Of a stretch of 64,000 nt of DNA, positions 1 to 10,086 are shown piece by piece. The notes beneath the pieces were generated by a model. That model worked only from the letters and a program-made list of their open reading frames with translations, made no database searches and was not told the origin of the DNA. Positions within the stretch are counted from its first letter, which is position 1; the number at the start of each line of letters is the position of its first letter. Made by a program: the position numbers and the translations under genes. This DNA is from Purshia tridentata (taxonomy: Eukaryota > Streptophyta > Magnoliopsida > Rosales > Rosaceae), in assembly GCA_003254885.1 (NCBI GenBank), contig QANT01008275.1, positions 1 to 64,000 of the forward strand. Reading direction: 5' to 3'.

Positions 1-917
1 TTTGTTCTCCCGCAGCACCCCCCACACACTATATATATATTTATTTTTTTCTCCATTATCTTCCAAAAATGGAGTCAAGGGACCATTCTCCGTCACCCAT
101 TTTTTCTTTATTCTCCCGCAACACCCTTTACACAATTCCTTTCTCTTTCTTTTTTATTCTTTGAGTTTGCTCTTGCCCAGTTGCCCTGCAGACTCCCTCC
201 CTCATATTTTTTTCTTCCTTCGTTCATTATCTATGGTTTTCAATTCCTCCTCCTCTCTCTTACTCCATCAGCCATCTCAGGTTCTTACACAATATTATCT
301 TCTCTCTCCCCTGTCTTAATCTCCTCGACCTCACTTCTCTTTCTCTCTCGGATCCTCTCAGTCCGATATGGTGGTCGGTGAACCATGGGGTGAAAACCAC
401 CCAACAACTCTCCCTTCCTCCTCCTTCTTCATCTCTTCTTGTGATTAAAAGCAAAAAATAGCCAAGAATCCTAAAACCCAAGCCGAAAATTTGAAAAAAT
501 TCGCGAAATTTTGCCCAGATTCAACACTGGCCTTGCTCGAAATTTCCACCAAAATTTGGTCGAAATTTCTCCAAAAACTAATTGGGTTTGTGCTAAAATT
601 TCCATACCCTGAAAAAACGAAAATTTCGCTGAAATTTTCGAAATTTCTTAGATGGATCAGTACTCAATATGAAGATTTATGAATTCCAAAGTAGGTAGTG
701 CCAAAATTGGGTACAAGAGCATTGTTAAGTTCGGGATGTACATGTAGACCATACAGCTATGGTTGATGTCTAAAACTCAAATAGTTAGAAAATAGGCCAA
801 ATTCAAGCAAGAAAAATATGACTACTACATGGATTAGCATCAATACTCTGCATAGTGATTACTTCAGTAACCACCATAACACCATTTCACTTAATCAGGG
901 AAGTAAAACATACCAAT
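1..917. other. Left-edge non-coding stretch, pyrimidine-rich then AAATTT-rich
   Basis: No coding sequence is supported here. Bases 1-460 are strongly C/T-rich, with short overlapping open frames that are low-complexity and match nothing I recognise. A short motif reading TTCTCCCGCA followed by a CA-C run occurs near 5 and near 112, a weak local repeat. Bases 485-655 carry a dense cluster of AAATTT/AAATTTC words. The rest, up to the stop of the gene ending at 918, is probably that gene's 3' untranslated and downstream DNA. Confidence 0.6.
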
Positions 918-1922
918 TTAACGGCTAAATGGCATCCACATATCAACATAACCCGCTAAAGAATACGGCAGATTCTTCCTCCAAGCGTCAAGATCAGGCA
1001 TATGACCCGTAAGAGCAATAGAGCTATCTTCCTGTCGATTCCCAAGGCTCAATACGAAGAGCTTGTCGCCAAAAGCCCGATGCATAGCCTTCAAAGTGTC
1101 TTCCATAACTACTCTCCCATCTCTCCGCGAGTCCTCAGCCTCTACACAACTACCTCCTACATTGACCATTATTCTCCCGCCTTTTCTCAAACACCTTCTG
1201 AGCATCTCCCAAGTATTAGAGTCTTGCAGCTCAGGAACCAAACTCCCTTCACAAAACAAATCCACTAAAATCCCTGCGAACCCGTCTCTAGCAGTAGCTT
1301 TGAATGCGTTTCCAATATGAATGATGAGCCTATCTGGGTGCTGTCTTTCAAGCTTGGAAAGGCCAAAGTACTCTCTACCCACAGCAATCACAGACGGGTC
1401 AAGCTCCCACCCATGAACCACCACTTGTGGGTACAGCTCAAGAATGGACCGGGCAGCTGAACCCGCCCCAAACCCGAGAATGGCGATGGGTCCGGGAGGC
1501 AAAAGGGGCGGCAAGGTGGCAAAGACGTCGAAGTAAGTGCTGGTGAGGGCCTTGAAGAGGAAAGAAATGCTGTGGATGTTTCCGGGGACATCGAGGAGGA
1601 GGAGTCTTGAGCCGGCAAATGGGTGGTCGGCTCTTCGAGAAACTTCGAGAACACGAATGTAGTTGTGGCGGGACTTGAACTTGGCGAGAACCTTGACGTC
1701 CTCGGCGGGGATGCCGTCGTCTTGGGTCTTGGTTTGGTGGCTGGAATGGTGGTGGCTCTGTTGTTGGCATTTGGGCGTAATTGGGTGGAAATGGATGGGC
1801 TTTGGAGGTGTTTCGGGAGAGAAATGGAGGTTTGGAGACTTGGGATGGAAAGAGATGAGGTTATGTCGAATTGGGTAGGAGATTAACGGTCGAATTTGGT
1901 GGGGATTTTGCAAGAGTGACAT
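918..1922 (-). CDS. Plastid-type spermidine-synthase-like (SAM-dependent methyltransferase fold) protein
   Basis: This is a complete single-exon gene of 334 residues, ATG at 1922 and TAA at 918. The first 60 or so residues are rich in S, P, H, T and Q with few acids, which looks like a chloroplast transit peptide (inference). The body from about residue 75 has the spermidine synthase / Rossmann methyltransferase fold. A glycine loop AILGFGAGSAARS lies at about 145-160, an acidic residue in HGWELDPSV at the end of strand 2, and GNAFKA then GILVDLF further on. Plants carry a family of such proteins, annotated as S-adenosylmethionine-dependent methyltransferases related to polyamine synthases. 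Their substrate is not known to me, and the usual aminopropyltransferase signature is not clear, so true spermidine synthase activity should not be assumed. The frame is open with no intron. Its 5' end faces the 3' end of the deacetylase gene. Confidence 0.85.
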   Translation of the reverse strand: MSLLQNPHQIRPLISYPIRHNLISFHPKSPNLHFSPETPPKPIHFHPITPKCQQQSHHHSSHQTKTQDDGIPAEDVKVLAKFKSRHNYIRVLEVSRRADHPFAGSRLLLLDVPGNIHSISFLFKALTSTYFDVFATLPPLLPPGPIAILGFGAGSAARSILELYPQVVVHGWELDPSVIAVGREYFGLSKLERQHPDRLIIHIGNAFKATARDGFAGILVDLFCEGSLVPELQDSNTWEMLRRCLRKGGRIMVNVGGSCVEAEDSRRDGRVVMEDTLKAMHRAFGDKLFVLSLGNRQEDSSIALTGHMPDLDAWRKNLPYSLAGYVDMWMPFSR

Positions 1923-2523
1923 GGCTGATTTGCTCTATCTTCTGTGTCTCACTGTACAAGACGAAAAAGGCGCGTAAGGTAACCGTATACATAGGAAGCG
2001 CTTTTAACTAGTAACTTCATTTTTTGGTTCTCTAAAAACAAAATTGAAGAATTTACCGTTTCATTTTATTTATTTGTACTTATTATTAGTTTTGCAGAAA
2101 CAAGAAACAACTTAATGCGAAAGAGAGTGAGGTGGCAGATAGAGAGAGAAACAAAAATAAATCAACAATAAATAAATCAACAATACTTACAGTTTTTGCT
2201 AGTGTAAATATGGGAAAATTAAATTACATAAAAACTAATTGGGTTCAAATAAACTCACTCTCAGACTCTTAGTAAGTAAATAAAAACAATATTAATCACT
2301 CAAATACCAAAAACAAAAAATTCGTATTACTCATAATCATAAAGATCAAGACTCATAATCATAGAGATCAAGTATTCAAATGATATTGTGAGGTATATGT
2401 GTTAGGTGGCATTCAATTGTTATGTTGATGAGAAAAATAGAAAAGAAGCGAATAAAAATTGCATTTACAAGTGTCAAACACATTAGTATTCTACAACTCA
2501 TATTTTGTTTTTGTTTTTGTTTT
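1923..2523. other. Spacer between the methyltransferase-like gene and the deacetylase 3' region
   Basis: AT-rich DNA with no supported gene. The part just above 1922 must hold the promoter and leader of the minus-strand gene ending at 918, but no clear TATA element was picked out. A short direct repeat around 2330-2370 (a phrase containing ATAATCATA-AGATCAAG occurs twice) is the only structure seen. Confidence 0.5.
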
Positions 2524-3079
2524 TTTTTTCAAAAGTTTGCAAGGGCCATGCCCCTCTTAATCCTTCTATGTTCCGCCCCTGCAGGTGATACAGGCTTATA
2601 CTAGGACTGTCTAGGTGATACAGGGAAATTAAGACTAGAGGCTACAAAAATCCATCTGTGTCAGCAAGGAGGATGATCTTCTGCTTTCTCTTCTTCCATC
2701 TCATCATCTACATCATCCCTATATTAACAATCGCAACTCTTCACATCAGATCAGGGCCCTCTGGGGTAACAAATCAAAATGCCAAATATTACAATAACTT
2801 ATTTTTTCAAAAGTTTGCAAGGGCCATGCCCCTCTTAATCCTTCTATGTTCCGCCCCGGCAGGTGATACAGGCTTATACTAAGACTGTCTAGGTGATACA
2901 GGGAAATTAAGACTAGAAGCTACAAAAATCCATCTGTGTCAGCAAGGAGGATGATCTTCTGCTTTCTCTTCTTCCATCTCATCATCTACATCATCCCTAT
3001 ATTAACAATCGCAACTCTTCAAATCAGATCAGGGCCCTCTGGGGTAACAAAACAAAATGCCAAATATTACAATAACTTT
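2524..3079. repeat. 278-bp tandem duplication covering the last HDA6 exon
   Basis: Two head-to-tail copies lie at 2524-2801 and 2802-3079. I count about five single-base differences, so they are about 98% identical. Each copy holds an identical last coding exon of the deacetylase on the minus strand (2939-2996 in the near copy, 2661-2718 in the far copy), its 3' splice site, its TGA stop and the start of the 3' untranslated region. Either copy could serve as the terminal exon and would encode the same 18-residue tail. Confidence 0.9.
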
Positions 3080-6000
3080 GAAATTAAATTGCATTTTCAC
3101 CATCCACAAAAAAAAAAAAAAAATCACATTTTTATCAGAAGAAGTATCCTAAAAAGACTCGGATACCCTTTCATGGATACAGGTTTCAATGGAATGACAA
3201 CTTTGAGGTCAGATTACTTTTTTAATAGATCACCATAACTCAACCTCCAAAAAAGATGATGTTTAAATGGCAGGAAACGAAAAAACAACCCCAATATATA
3301 CAGTATGAAATGTAAAAGCCTTACCTCATCTCAGTCTTAACCACAGGCTGACCAGCAGAATTGGAGAATTTCCAATGCTGCTCATCCTCAGGATCAGAAT
3401 CATAATCATCGCCGTTCCAAATTCGACGCTTTGGTCTTTGGTCCATGTTCTCTTCCGCCTACATCCACCAAACCATTAGTATGATTAAAAGACACAAGGA
3501 ACATGAAAACGTGAAATCCTGGAAAATTATCAAATAATCTGTCACTGGTTACAGACCTCCTCTGGAACTTGTGTAGTGGGCGGTGTTGTCTGGAAAGGAA
3601 CACTGGGTGTATGAGGTATGCTTGAAAGTTGCTCTAGTAGCGTATTCCTGGGGAAAAAAACATGTACAATGAGAGAGAGAGAGTGTGTGTGTGTGTCTAC
3701 TGCTTATTGTTTTAAACAGTCCAGGCATTCTCAAGAAATGTTTCCTAACTAAAGTTTCCTTTCACCATGCAAAAAGTTGCAAATTCAGGGAGAAAAGTGA
3801 CAGAAGCAATTGTGTGAAGTTTTGAATATTTCTGGACAGAGAAGGTAAGCTTGAAGGTGAGAAATCAGGAAAGCCAATAATTGAAAGGAATGTTAAGGCA
3901 TCCACAGCACAGGGATGAAAATTAGTACTTTATCAATGGAAACTAGGATCACATGTGAGAAATTAATAATGGCCTAACTTGAAGAGAATTCAAGGTTCCA
4001 TTGCAGAATAATTTCAAAGGCTGAGAACCTTTGAACACAAAAATTACTTAGGATAACTTATTTCAAGTTTATAATATATTATGAGTTCTCTAAAGTTCAG
4101 AATCACAGCTGTTTTTACCAAAATGACATAAAACCATGCATATTGTTATGTAGATTTCTAAGTATTTTTCATAGTTATCGAAAGTACCTGGAGAAAATTA
4201 TATTGAATTTCATGCTATCAGCATCAGGAATCACCAATTAAAATCTAGCTTAAAATAATACAATCACTAGCCCCAACTGTTATAAGTAATGCAGCAGAAC
4301 TCACCTAATTTTCTCCATATCTTTGGGTGAGTTTAGGTTCTCCATGTTGCATGTGTCAATATGAAGAGTGTAATCTGGCCCAAAATACTCATAGTATTCA
4401 TTGTAAGGCAACTTATTATCAGGTTCCACCCCAACTGCCACTGCTGTCTGTTACATAGTAACAGATCATCACATAAGTTCTGTTGCAAAGGCAATAGAAG
4501 AAAAAGAAATACACAAATAAGGGATGCCATGGACCACCCCAACTGCCACTGCTGTCTGTTACATAGTACCAGATGCAATCATAAGAACATTTCACCACAT
4601 AAGTGCTGTTGCAAAGGCAATAAAAGAAAAAGAAATACACAAATAAGGGATGCCATGGCAATTGCCAAAGTAGAGAGAAACCTCATAACACCAGCAGCGA
4701 GCAACATTCCGGATCGTATAACCTCCCCCACCCAAGACCATCAGAGGAACATTAAAAGATCTGAGGAAACGAAGACAATCTGCATGGCCTTTGACAGACA
4801 AGTTGAAGCAACCCAACCTATCACCAGACAACGAATCTGCACCACACTGAAGAACAACTGCGTCAGGCTGATACATCTCCATAACTTTTTGGATGATGGG
4901 CCGAAACAGACCACGAAAACTCTCATCATCCAATCCATCATTTAGTGGAACATTCAGGGCATAATTCTTCCCAGTCCCTGCCCCAACGTCCTTAATGTGC
5001 CCAGTCCCCGGAAAGAAATCCCCAAACTTATGGAAAGACACAGTCATGACTCTGTCAGTGGTGTAAAATGCCTCCTCAACCCCATCTCCATGGTGGACAT
5101 CAATGTCTACATAAAGCACACGCTGCGTGGCAACAATGACCCGATTACACAGGTAATGTATTCAACAATGAAAAATAACAATGACATACATGATACAACA
5201 AATGAACAGAACAAAAGTTTGACAGTTAAGACTACATGTATAGTAATCAATACCAAAGAAAGAAATAAAACAAGTAAATATTAGCAGATTCAACTTTCAT
5301 ACCCCCCACATTGCTTGTTGTTCTTATGTAGCATAGTATCAAGTACATAACCCGTGTTACTTGCATATTAGCATTTAGCACAAACCAAAGGACACGCACA
5401 ATAACAAATACACCTTGGTAACTAAAACTCACAAAAATGCAAGTAAGCTATTCAGCAAGAAACATCAATAACCTCATTTAAAATTAGAAAAAATAACATA
5501 TATAAATAATTATATATGAATAAATTGTTTTATTTAAACAAGAATAAGAAGGTGGTGGTTATATTACCCTGTGAACCTTGAGGAGCTCAAGTATGCCAAG
5601 AACAATATCATTGACATAGCAGAAGCCGGAGGCCTCGGCCTTCTTAGCGTGGTGAAGGCCACCGGCCCAGTTGAGAGCGATGTCAGCGTCCCCGCGATTG
5701 AGTTTGACGGCAGCGCCGATGGAGCCGCCGGAGGAGGCCTGGCAGAAGCCGAAGAGACCGTCGAAGACGGGACAGTCCTCGCCGACGTTGAAGCGCTTGA
5801 GGTGGCGGGAGAAGGAGGACTCGGCGAGGGTCTCGGGGGTGACGGAGGCAAGGAATTCGACGTAGTCGTCGGAGTGGAAGCGGCGGATGTCGGCGGGGCC
5901 GGCGGGGAAGGGACGGTTGATCTCCATGAGAGGACTCGGCGAGGGTCTCGGGGGTGACGGAGGCGAGAAATTCGACGTAGTCGTCGGAGTGGAAGCGGCG

Positions 6001-6219
6001 GATGTCGGCGGGGCCGGCGGGGAAGGGGCGGTTGATCTCCATGCGGCGGTGAAGACCGTAGTGGACGATTAGGTTGTGGGCCATGCGGATGCGGTGCGGT
6101 TTCATCGGGTGCCCTTGCCCGTAATAGTAGTCGCCCACCGTCGGCTCGTAGAAGTAGCTCACGCGCCGCTTCTTCGCGTCTGGGCCTGACGGCAGTGACG
6201 CCCCGCCTTCACACTCCAT
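2939..6219 (-). CDS. HDA6: HDA6-type class I (RPD3) histone deacetylase, exon 1 disrupted by a 115-bp duplication
   Basis: This is a zinc-dependent lysine deacetylase of the nuclear RPD3/HDA1 class. The N-terminus ([19 protein letters not shown]) resembles Arabidopsis HDA6 more than HDA19. The six exons are 6219-5568, 5122-4682, 4447-4305, 3647-3557, 3458-3325 and 2996-2939, all GT-AG and in phase. Catalytic elements are visible: GLHHAKK, then the zinc-site region [10 protein letters not shown], then [14 protein letters not shown] with the active-site Tyr. The tail is acidic ([11 protein letters not shown]). Leaving out one copy of the duplication, exon 1 is exactly 179 codons and the protein 467 residues, close to HDA6 (471). 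As given, the extra 115 bp (38 codons plus one base) throws translation out of frame after about residue 97, and that frame stops at 5683. A start at 5927 would give a protein lacking the first 59 residues. The gene is either a recent pseudogene or assembled wrongly. Confidence 0.85.
3671..3697. repeat. Compound GA/GT microsatellite in HDA6 intron 3
   Basis: A run of GA units passes directly into a run of GT units. It lies just upstream (in gene sense) of the 3' splice site of exon 4 and is likely to vary in length between individuals. Confidence 0.85.
4426..4658. repeat. Tandem duplication of the HDA6 intron 2 / exon 3 junction
   Basis: Two copies lie at 4426-4533 (108 bp) and 4534-4658 (125 bp). 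They differ by about three substitutions and one 17-bp length change in the intronic part. Each carries a pyrimidine-rich tract, an acceptor ending AACAG and the first 22 bases of exon 3 (coding TAVAVGV). Only the 4426-4533 copy runs on into the rest of exon 3. Using the acceptor of the other copy (exon start 4555) would read 28 codons and then meet a TGA. Confidence 0.9.
5815..6044. repeat. 115-bp tandem duplication inside HDA6 exon 1
   Basis: Two copies lie at 5815-5929 and 5930-6044, with three base differences (about 97% identical). Both encode the stretch beginning [18 protein letters not shown] and ending TLAESS. The unit length is not a multiple of three, so the second copy met by the ribosome is out of frame with the first. 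Confidence 0.95.
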
Positions 6220-9200
6220 CGCTCTCTCTGTGTCTCGTTCGCAGTTGAAACTTGAAAGTGAAAAATGGTTGTGAGTTGTCAGTTAGTTATTTACAGAAAA
6301 TCCACAAGTCTTAAGAGAAGAAATAGTAACCGAAAGTAAAGCCCAACGAGGCCTACTTAAGAAAAAGAAGTCCAACCACGCAGCGGGTTGGGCCTGGCCT
6401 TTTGTTTGTTTCACTTGAATTTGCAAAGCCTCTTATCTTGTGTTGGCCCAATATTGATGCAATTCGTAGCGGATGAAACCCATTAGCGTCTATCAAAATA
6501 TAACACTTCAGACTGTCTAACGAAAAAATAATTATAAGGAACTTGAAAAGGAAGAGGATTTGATATGTGTTCCACTTGTGTTTAAAGTAAAAGAGTAGCA
6601 TAACATGACACACCAATGATGCATGGACAAGGCAGATGTGGTTGTTCGTATAGGTGTTGGCTCTCAGTACATTTTCTCTCATATTATGTCATATCAGAGT
6701 TGAAGCAAACCAGAGAAAATGTCAAGGACCCATCGTCCTTTTGTACTAATTTACAACTTAAATTAAAACAGAGAAAATGAATTAGGTGAAGAGTGTAGTT
6801 TTGTATTAATAATACACTGTTTGGAAAAAGAAAAATTACTTTATGAAACTGCATAAAGCAGGTCTTTTTGGTCTATATAAAGCACCTCAGCTGTTAAGGT
6901 TTTCTCAGACAAATTTTTATGTAAAGCATTGTCGGTGTGTATTGACCTTGACTATAGGTATCACTTGTTCTAAGTTTATAAAATGAATCTGGTAACTTAG
7001 ACAAAGTCGTACTTTAAACCATGAAACACTTGGTACGCTAATTTCCAATGAATTATTAGAACTAGCTTTAACATGCCATTAACCTTGTATCTTAGCTAGA
7101 TCTAACTAAGGGTAAATTGAACATATATATATATATATATTATAGTTATAGCGAAATTAAGCATGTGGAGGCATGCAATTGTAATTGATTAGGTGTTAAA
7201 TACAATATTGAATGGTGTCAAATCAAAATTTGGTTATCAATTGGAGACATGAAACTTTAATCAGCAGGGTTATCTCCTTAGCTTATTTTGTGATTAGACA
7301 TTGGAGGGTATTTTCTTCTCAAGGCAAACTAATTGCAACTTTTGACTTCATTTTGTAGTGGTTTGGGTGCATGGATGGACTCAAACTCAACTCTCAAGGG
7401 GGACCAAGGAATCTTCAAAACCGTACTCCTCAATACAAATAGAAGTTGATTAAGCAAATTAATAACCCCAAATTAAAGTTAACTATGACAATAATTATGT
7501 GATAAGATATAACCCACTAAAACAACTTGGCACAAGAGGTAAAGGACCATCATATATATGATATACCATCACCTCAATTGCTTCTCTCATAAATTTGTTT
7601 CCCTAATGGACCACAATTGCTTTTTTTCTTTTTAAATATGAAGAGGAGATTTGACTTTAAGAATTATTTTAACAAAATTGAGAGAAATACCAATAAATCA
7701 ATACTTAATTGATTGATAAACCTAAATTGTTATCGAGTGTTCTTAATATTTTCGAATTATATTCTCAAATTTTATTAACGTCAATCACTTACACATGCAC
7801 AAGACTAACACTAATATTTTTCATTGTTTTCTTATATGTATGCATGATTAAGTTAAATGTTCCAAAAGAATGGGTGTGAAGTGAATGTGTGATCACATGC
7901 AATGCAAGAGAGTAGTGACATGAAAATTTGATGCCCTTGATGGGAAGAGAAGTGGTTCCTTGGGGACAAGAAATAGTATTATTCTTAATTTCATATATAT
8001 TTTTATGGAGACAATTGAAAAAGTTTGAGAGGCGAGCAAAGGAGCTAATCATTTGGGGGAAGGATGAAGGGAAAGAAATGGGTTTCCATGGCTTTACTTT
8101 CACTATCATTTTGTGATCATCATCTCTTGAAAAGGAAGCTTTATTGTTGGTCGATGAAGACTCCTTGAAAAGGACACTGCCTTTATAGAAAAATACGTAC
8201 CACTAATACGTTTCCATATTTGAGAATTCAGATCAGAGCTACACTGCTACAATTTCAATATGTATCCACTTATATATATGATAAGAGAAACCTTGAAATG
8301 AGACCTATATATCTCACTTAGTTATAAGAAAATATCGCTTATAAAATATATTTTGCATTGTAAATTCATGAAAGGAATTCTTTAGTTTTATATCTTAAGG
8401 ATCATCTTTACAAGCTTTACAAAATAATAACTACGATTATCAAACTACATTGCAAACTAAGTCCCACAAATAAAACCATTCATTTGTTTCATCAAAATTA
8501 AATAGACAAATAATTTTCGATTTTTTGCAAAATTGATCTATGAATAAATATCTAAAAATTTGGATTATTAAAAAATTATATGATAGTGAGTCTCACGAGG
8601 TATCTTACATTTAATGTTAAATATAAAATATATATATATATATATATTCCTGTATAGCCTTCATCATGGTTTATTAATGCATCTGACCCGCAAAATGAAG
8701 TCCAGGTCATGCATTCATGTATACCATAGAATTAAACACGTGTGATACGCACGTGCAAGCTATGTATGAGCATGAAATTTAAAAATGTGATTATCCTAAT
8801 TAATACACATTCATTGAAGTGTTTATTTCGGCAGTTAGATAGGCCAGGTTCACAACTAATAATTTTCTCCGGAAACAGCAATCGAATGTTAATTACAATG
8901 AAAAAATGCGTGCATTTAGAAAAAAAAAATTATTAATGAAAATTTTAGAAAGACTTTAATTAATATTTGTTTTAAAAAAAATTTATTTTTGAGTGGTAGT
9001 GGTACTAGTACTCGAGCTCTTTTCAAAAAGCAATAAAATTTTACCAAACACATGCTAATTAAAATTGGCTAACTTTAGGGTAGAATTTGAACTTTTTACA
9101 GAAATGTGTGAAAGCAATCAAGCATCAAAGTCGGTGTTGAAAAAAAACTCATATAAGATAATAAGAACCATCTTTTTCTTGGCAGATGGTGGGACCCATC

Positions 9201-9583
9201 TTAATTATATAGCTTGGCTTGTATTTATTCGTCTTAGCTAGCAACATACATTGTATTATTATTATCATTAACAATATTAATTATTAAGCTGGTCATTTTT
9301 GTCACTATATATATGTTGACGTATCTCATAGAAGGGATCACATAATTATTATTATATATCTCAATTGACTCTGTAGGTCGTCTATCGAAAGCTATCTTCT
9401 ACATCATATCATCCTCAATTTTCATTCCATTCTGATTTCTACACATGATGGATGTACTTTTCCACCTCCGGTCACTGTCCAAACTGTAACTGTACATGCA
9501 ATTCAATTGTATTTTTGCATTATTCAACTTTGATTTTCTTTTTCTCTTCAGTTTTATAATCAAATAACTTAAAATAAAATTTT
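6220..9583. other. Gene-free AT-rich DNA upstream of HDA6
   Basis: The first few hundred bases above 6219 must include the deacetylase promoter on the minus strand. Beyond that, no open frame resembles a protein family and no tRNA or microRNA precursor was recognised. AT dinucleotide runs occur at 7123-7143 and 8629-8647. Confidence 0.55.
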
Positions 9584-10086
9584 GGCAAAAGTTTATTTTG
9601 ACACTCAACTATTGGGAGTATTTCAACTTCATTCATCAACTACTAAATATTCCCTATCTTCGGCCACCCCTCTCGACCTCCTTTATCTTCTCTCTTGACC
9701 TCCTCCGGCCTCATATCTCTCTTCCATCTCTCCTCTCTCTCATCTATCATGGCCAACGCAGACATAGGTGCTGGGTTCTTCTTTGCAACTGTCCAACTTC
9801 GATTTCGATGGGCTCAAATTCGAGTGGGGGTGGGAAGGTGGCCAGAGATTGGGAAGAGAGAGAAGATGGAAAGAGAAGAGATAGGAGGTTGGGGAGGACT
9901 AGCGGTACATGGAGTCGGGATGAGTTGTGGTGGGGGTGGGTCAAGAGGGTTGGTCAGAGAGAGAGAGTGGCAGGGGAGAGGGGTAAAAAAGGAAAATAAA
10001 TTATTTATTTTTTTTAGTTTTAAATGGAGTCTCTTTTTAAATTATTTTTATCTTCAATAATTGAGTGTTTAAATTAAAATTTTGCC
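9584..10086. mobile_element. Non-autonomous foldback / MITE-like DNA element
   Basis: The ends form an imperfect terminal inverted repeat of about 35 bp (9584-9618 against 10052-10086). The outer ends read GGCAAAA and TTTTGCC, and both ends contain the inverted phrase ACACTCAA. The nine flanking bases on each side (9575-9583 and 10087-10095) agree at seven of nine positions, as expected from a degraded 9-bp target duplication of a Mutator-like element; this is suggestive only. The inside is C/T-rich on the left and G/A-rich on the right, so the whole strand could fold back. The overlapping open frames here are low-complexity and there is no transposase. Confidence 0.5.

Noticed and set aside
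4361-4945. 194-codon open frame on the plus strand
   Set aside because: It lies opposite exons 2-3 of the deacetylase and its duplicated junction. Composition is unlike a protein and the minus-strand reading is clearly correct.
2939-6219. HDA19 as the identity of the deacetylase
   Set aside because: The N-terminus and the short acidic tail fit HDA6; HDA19 has a longer, different C-terminus.
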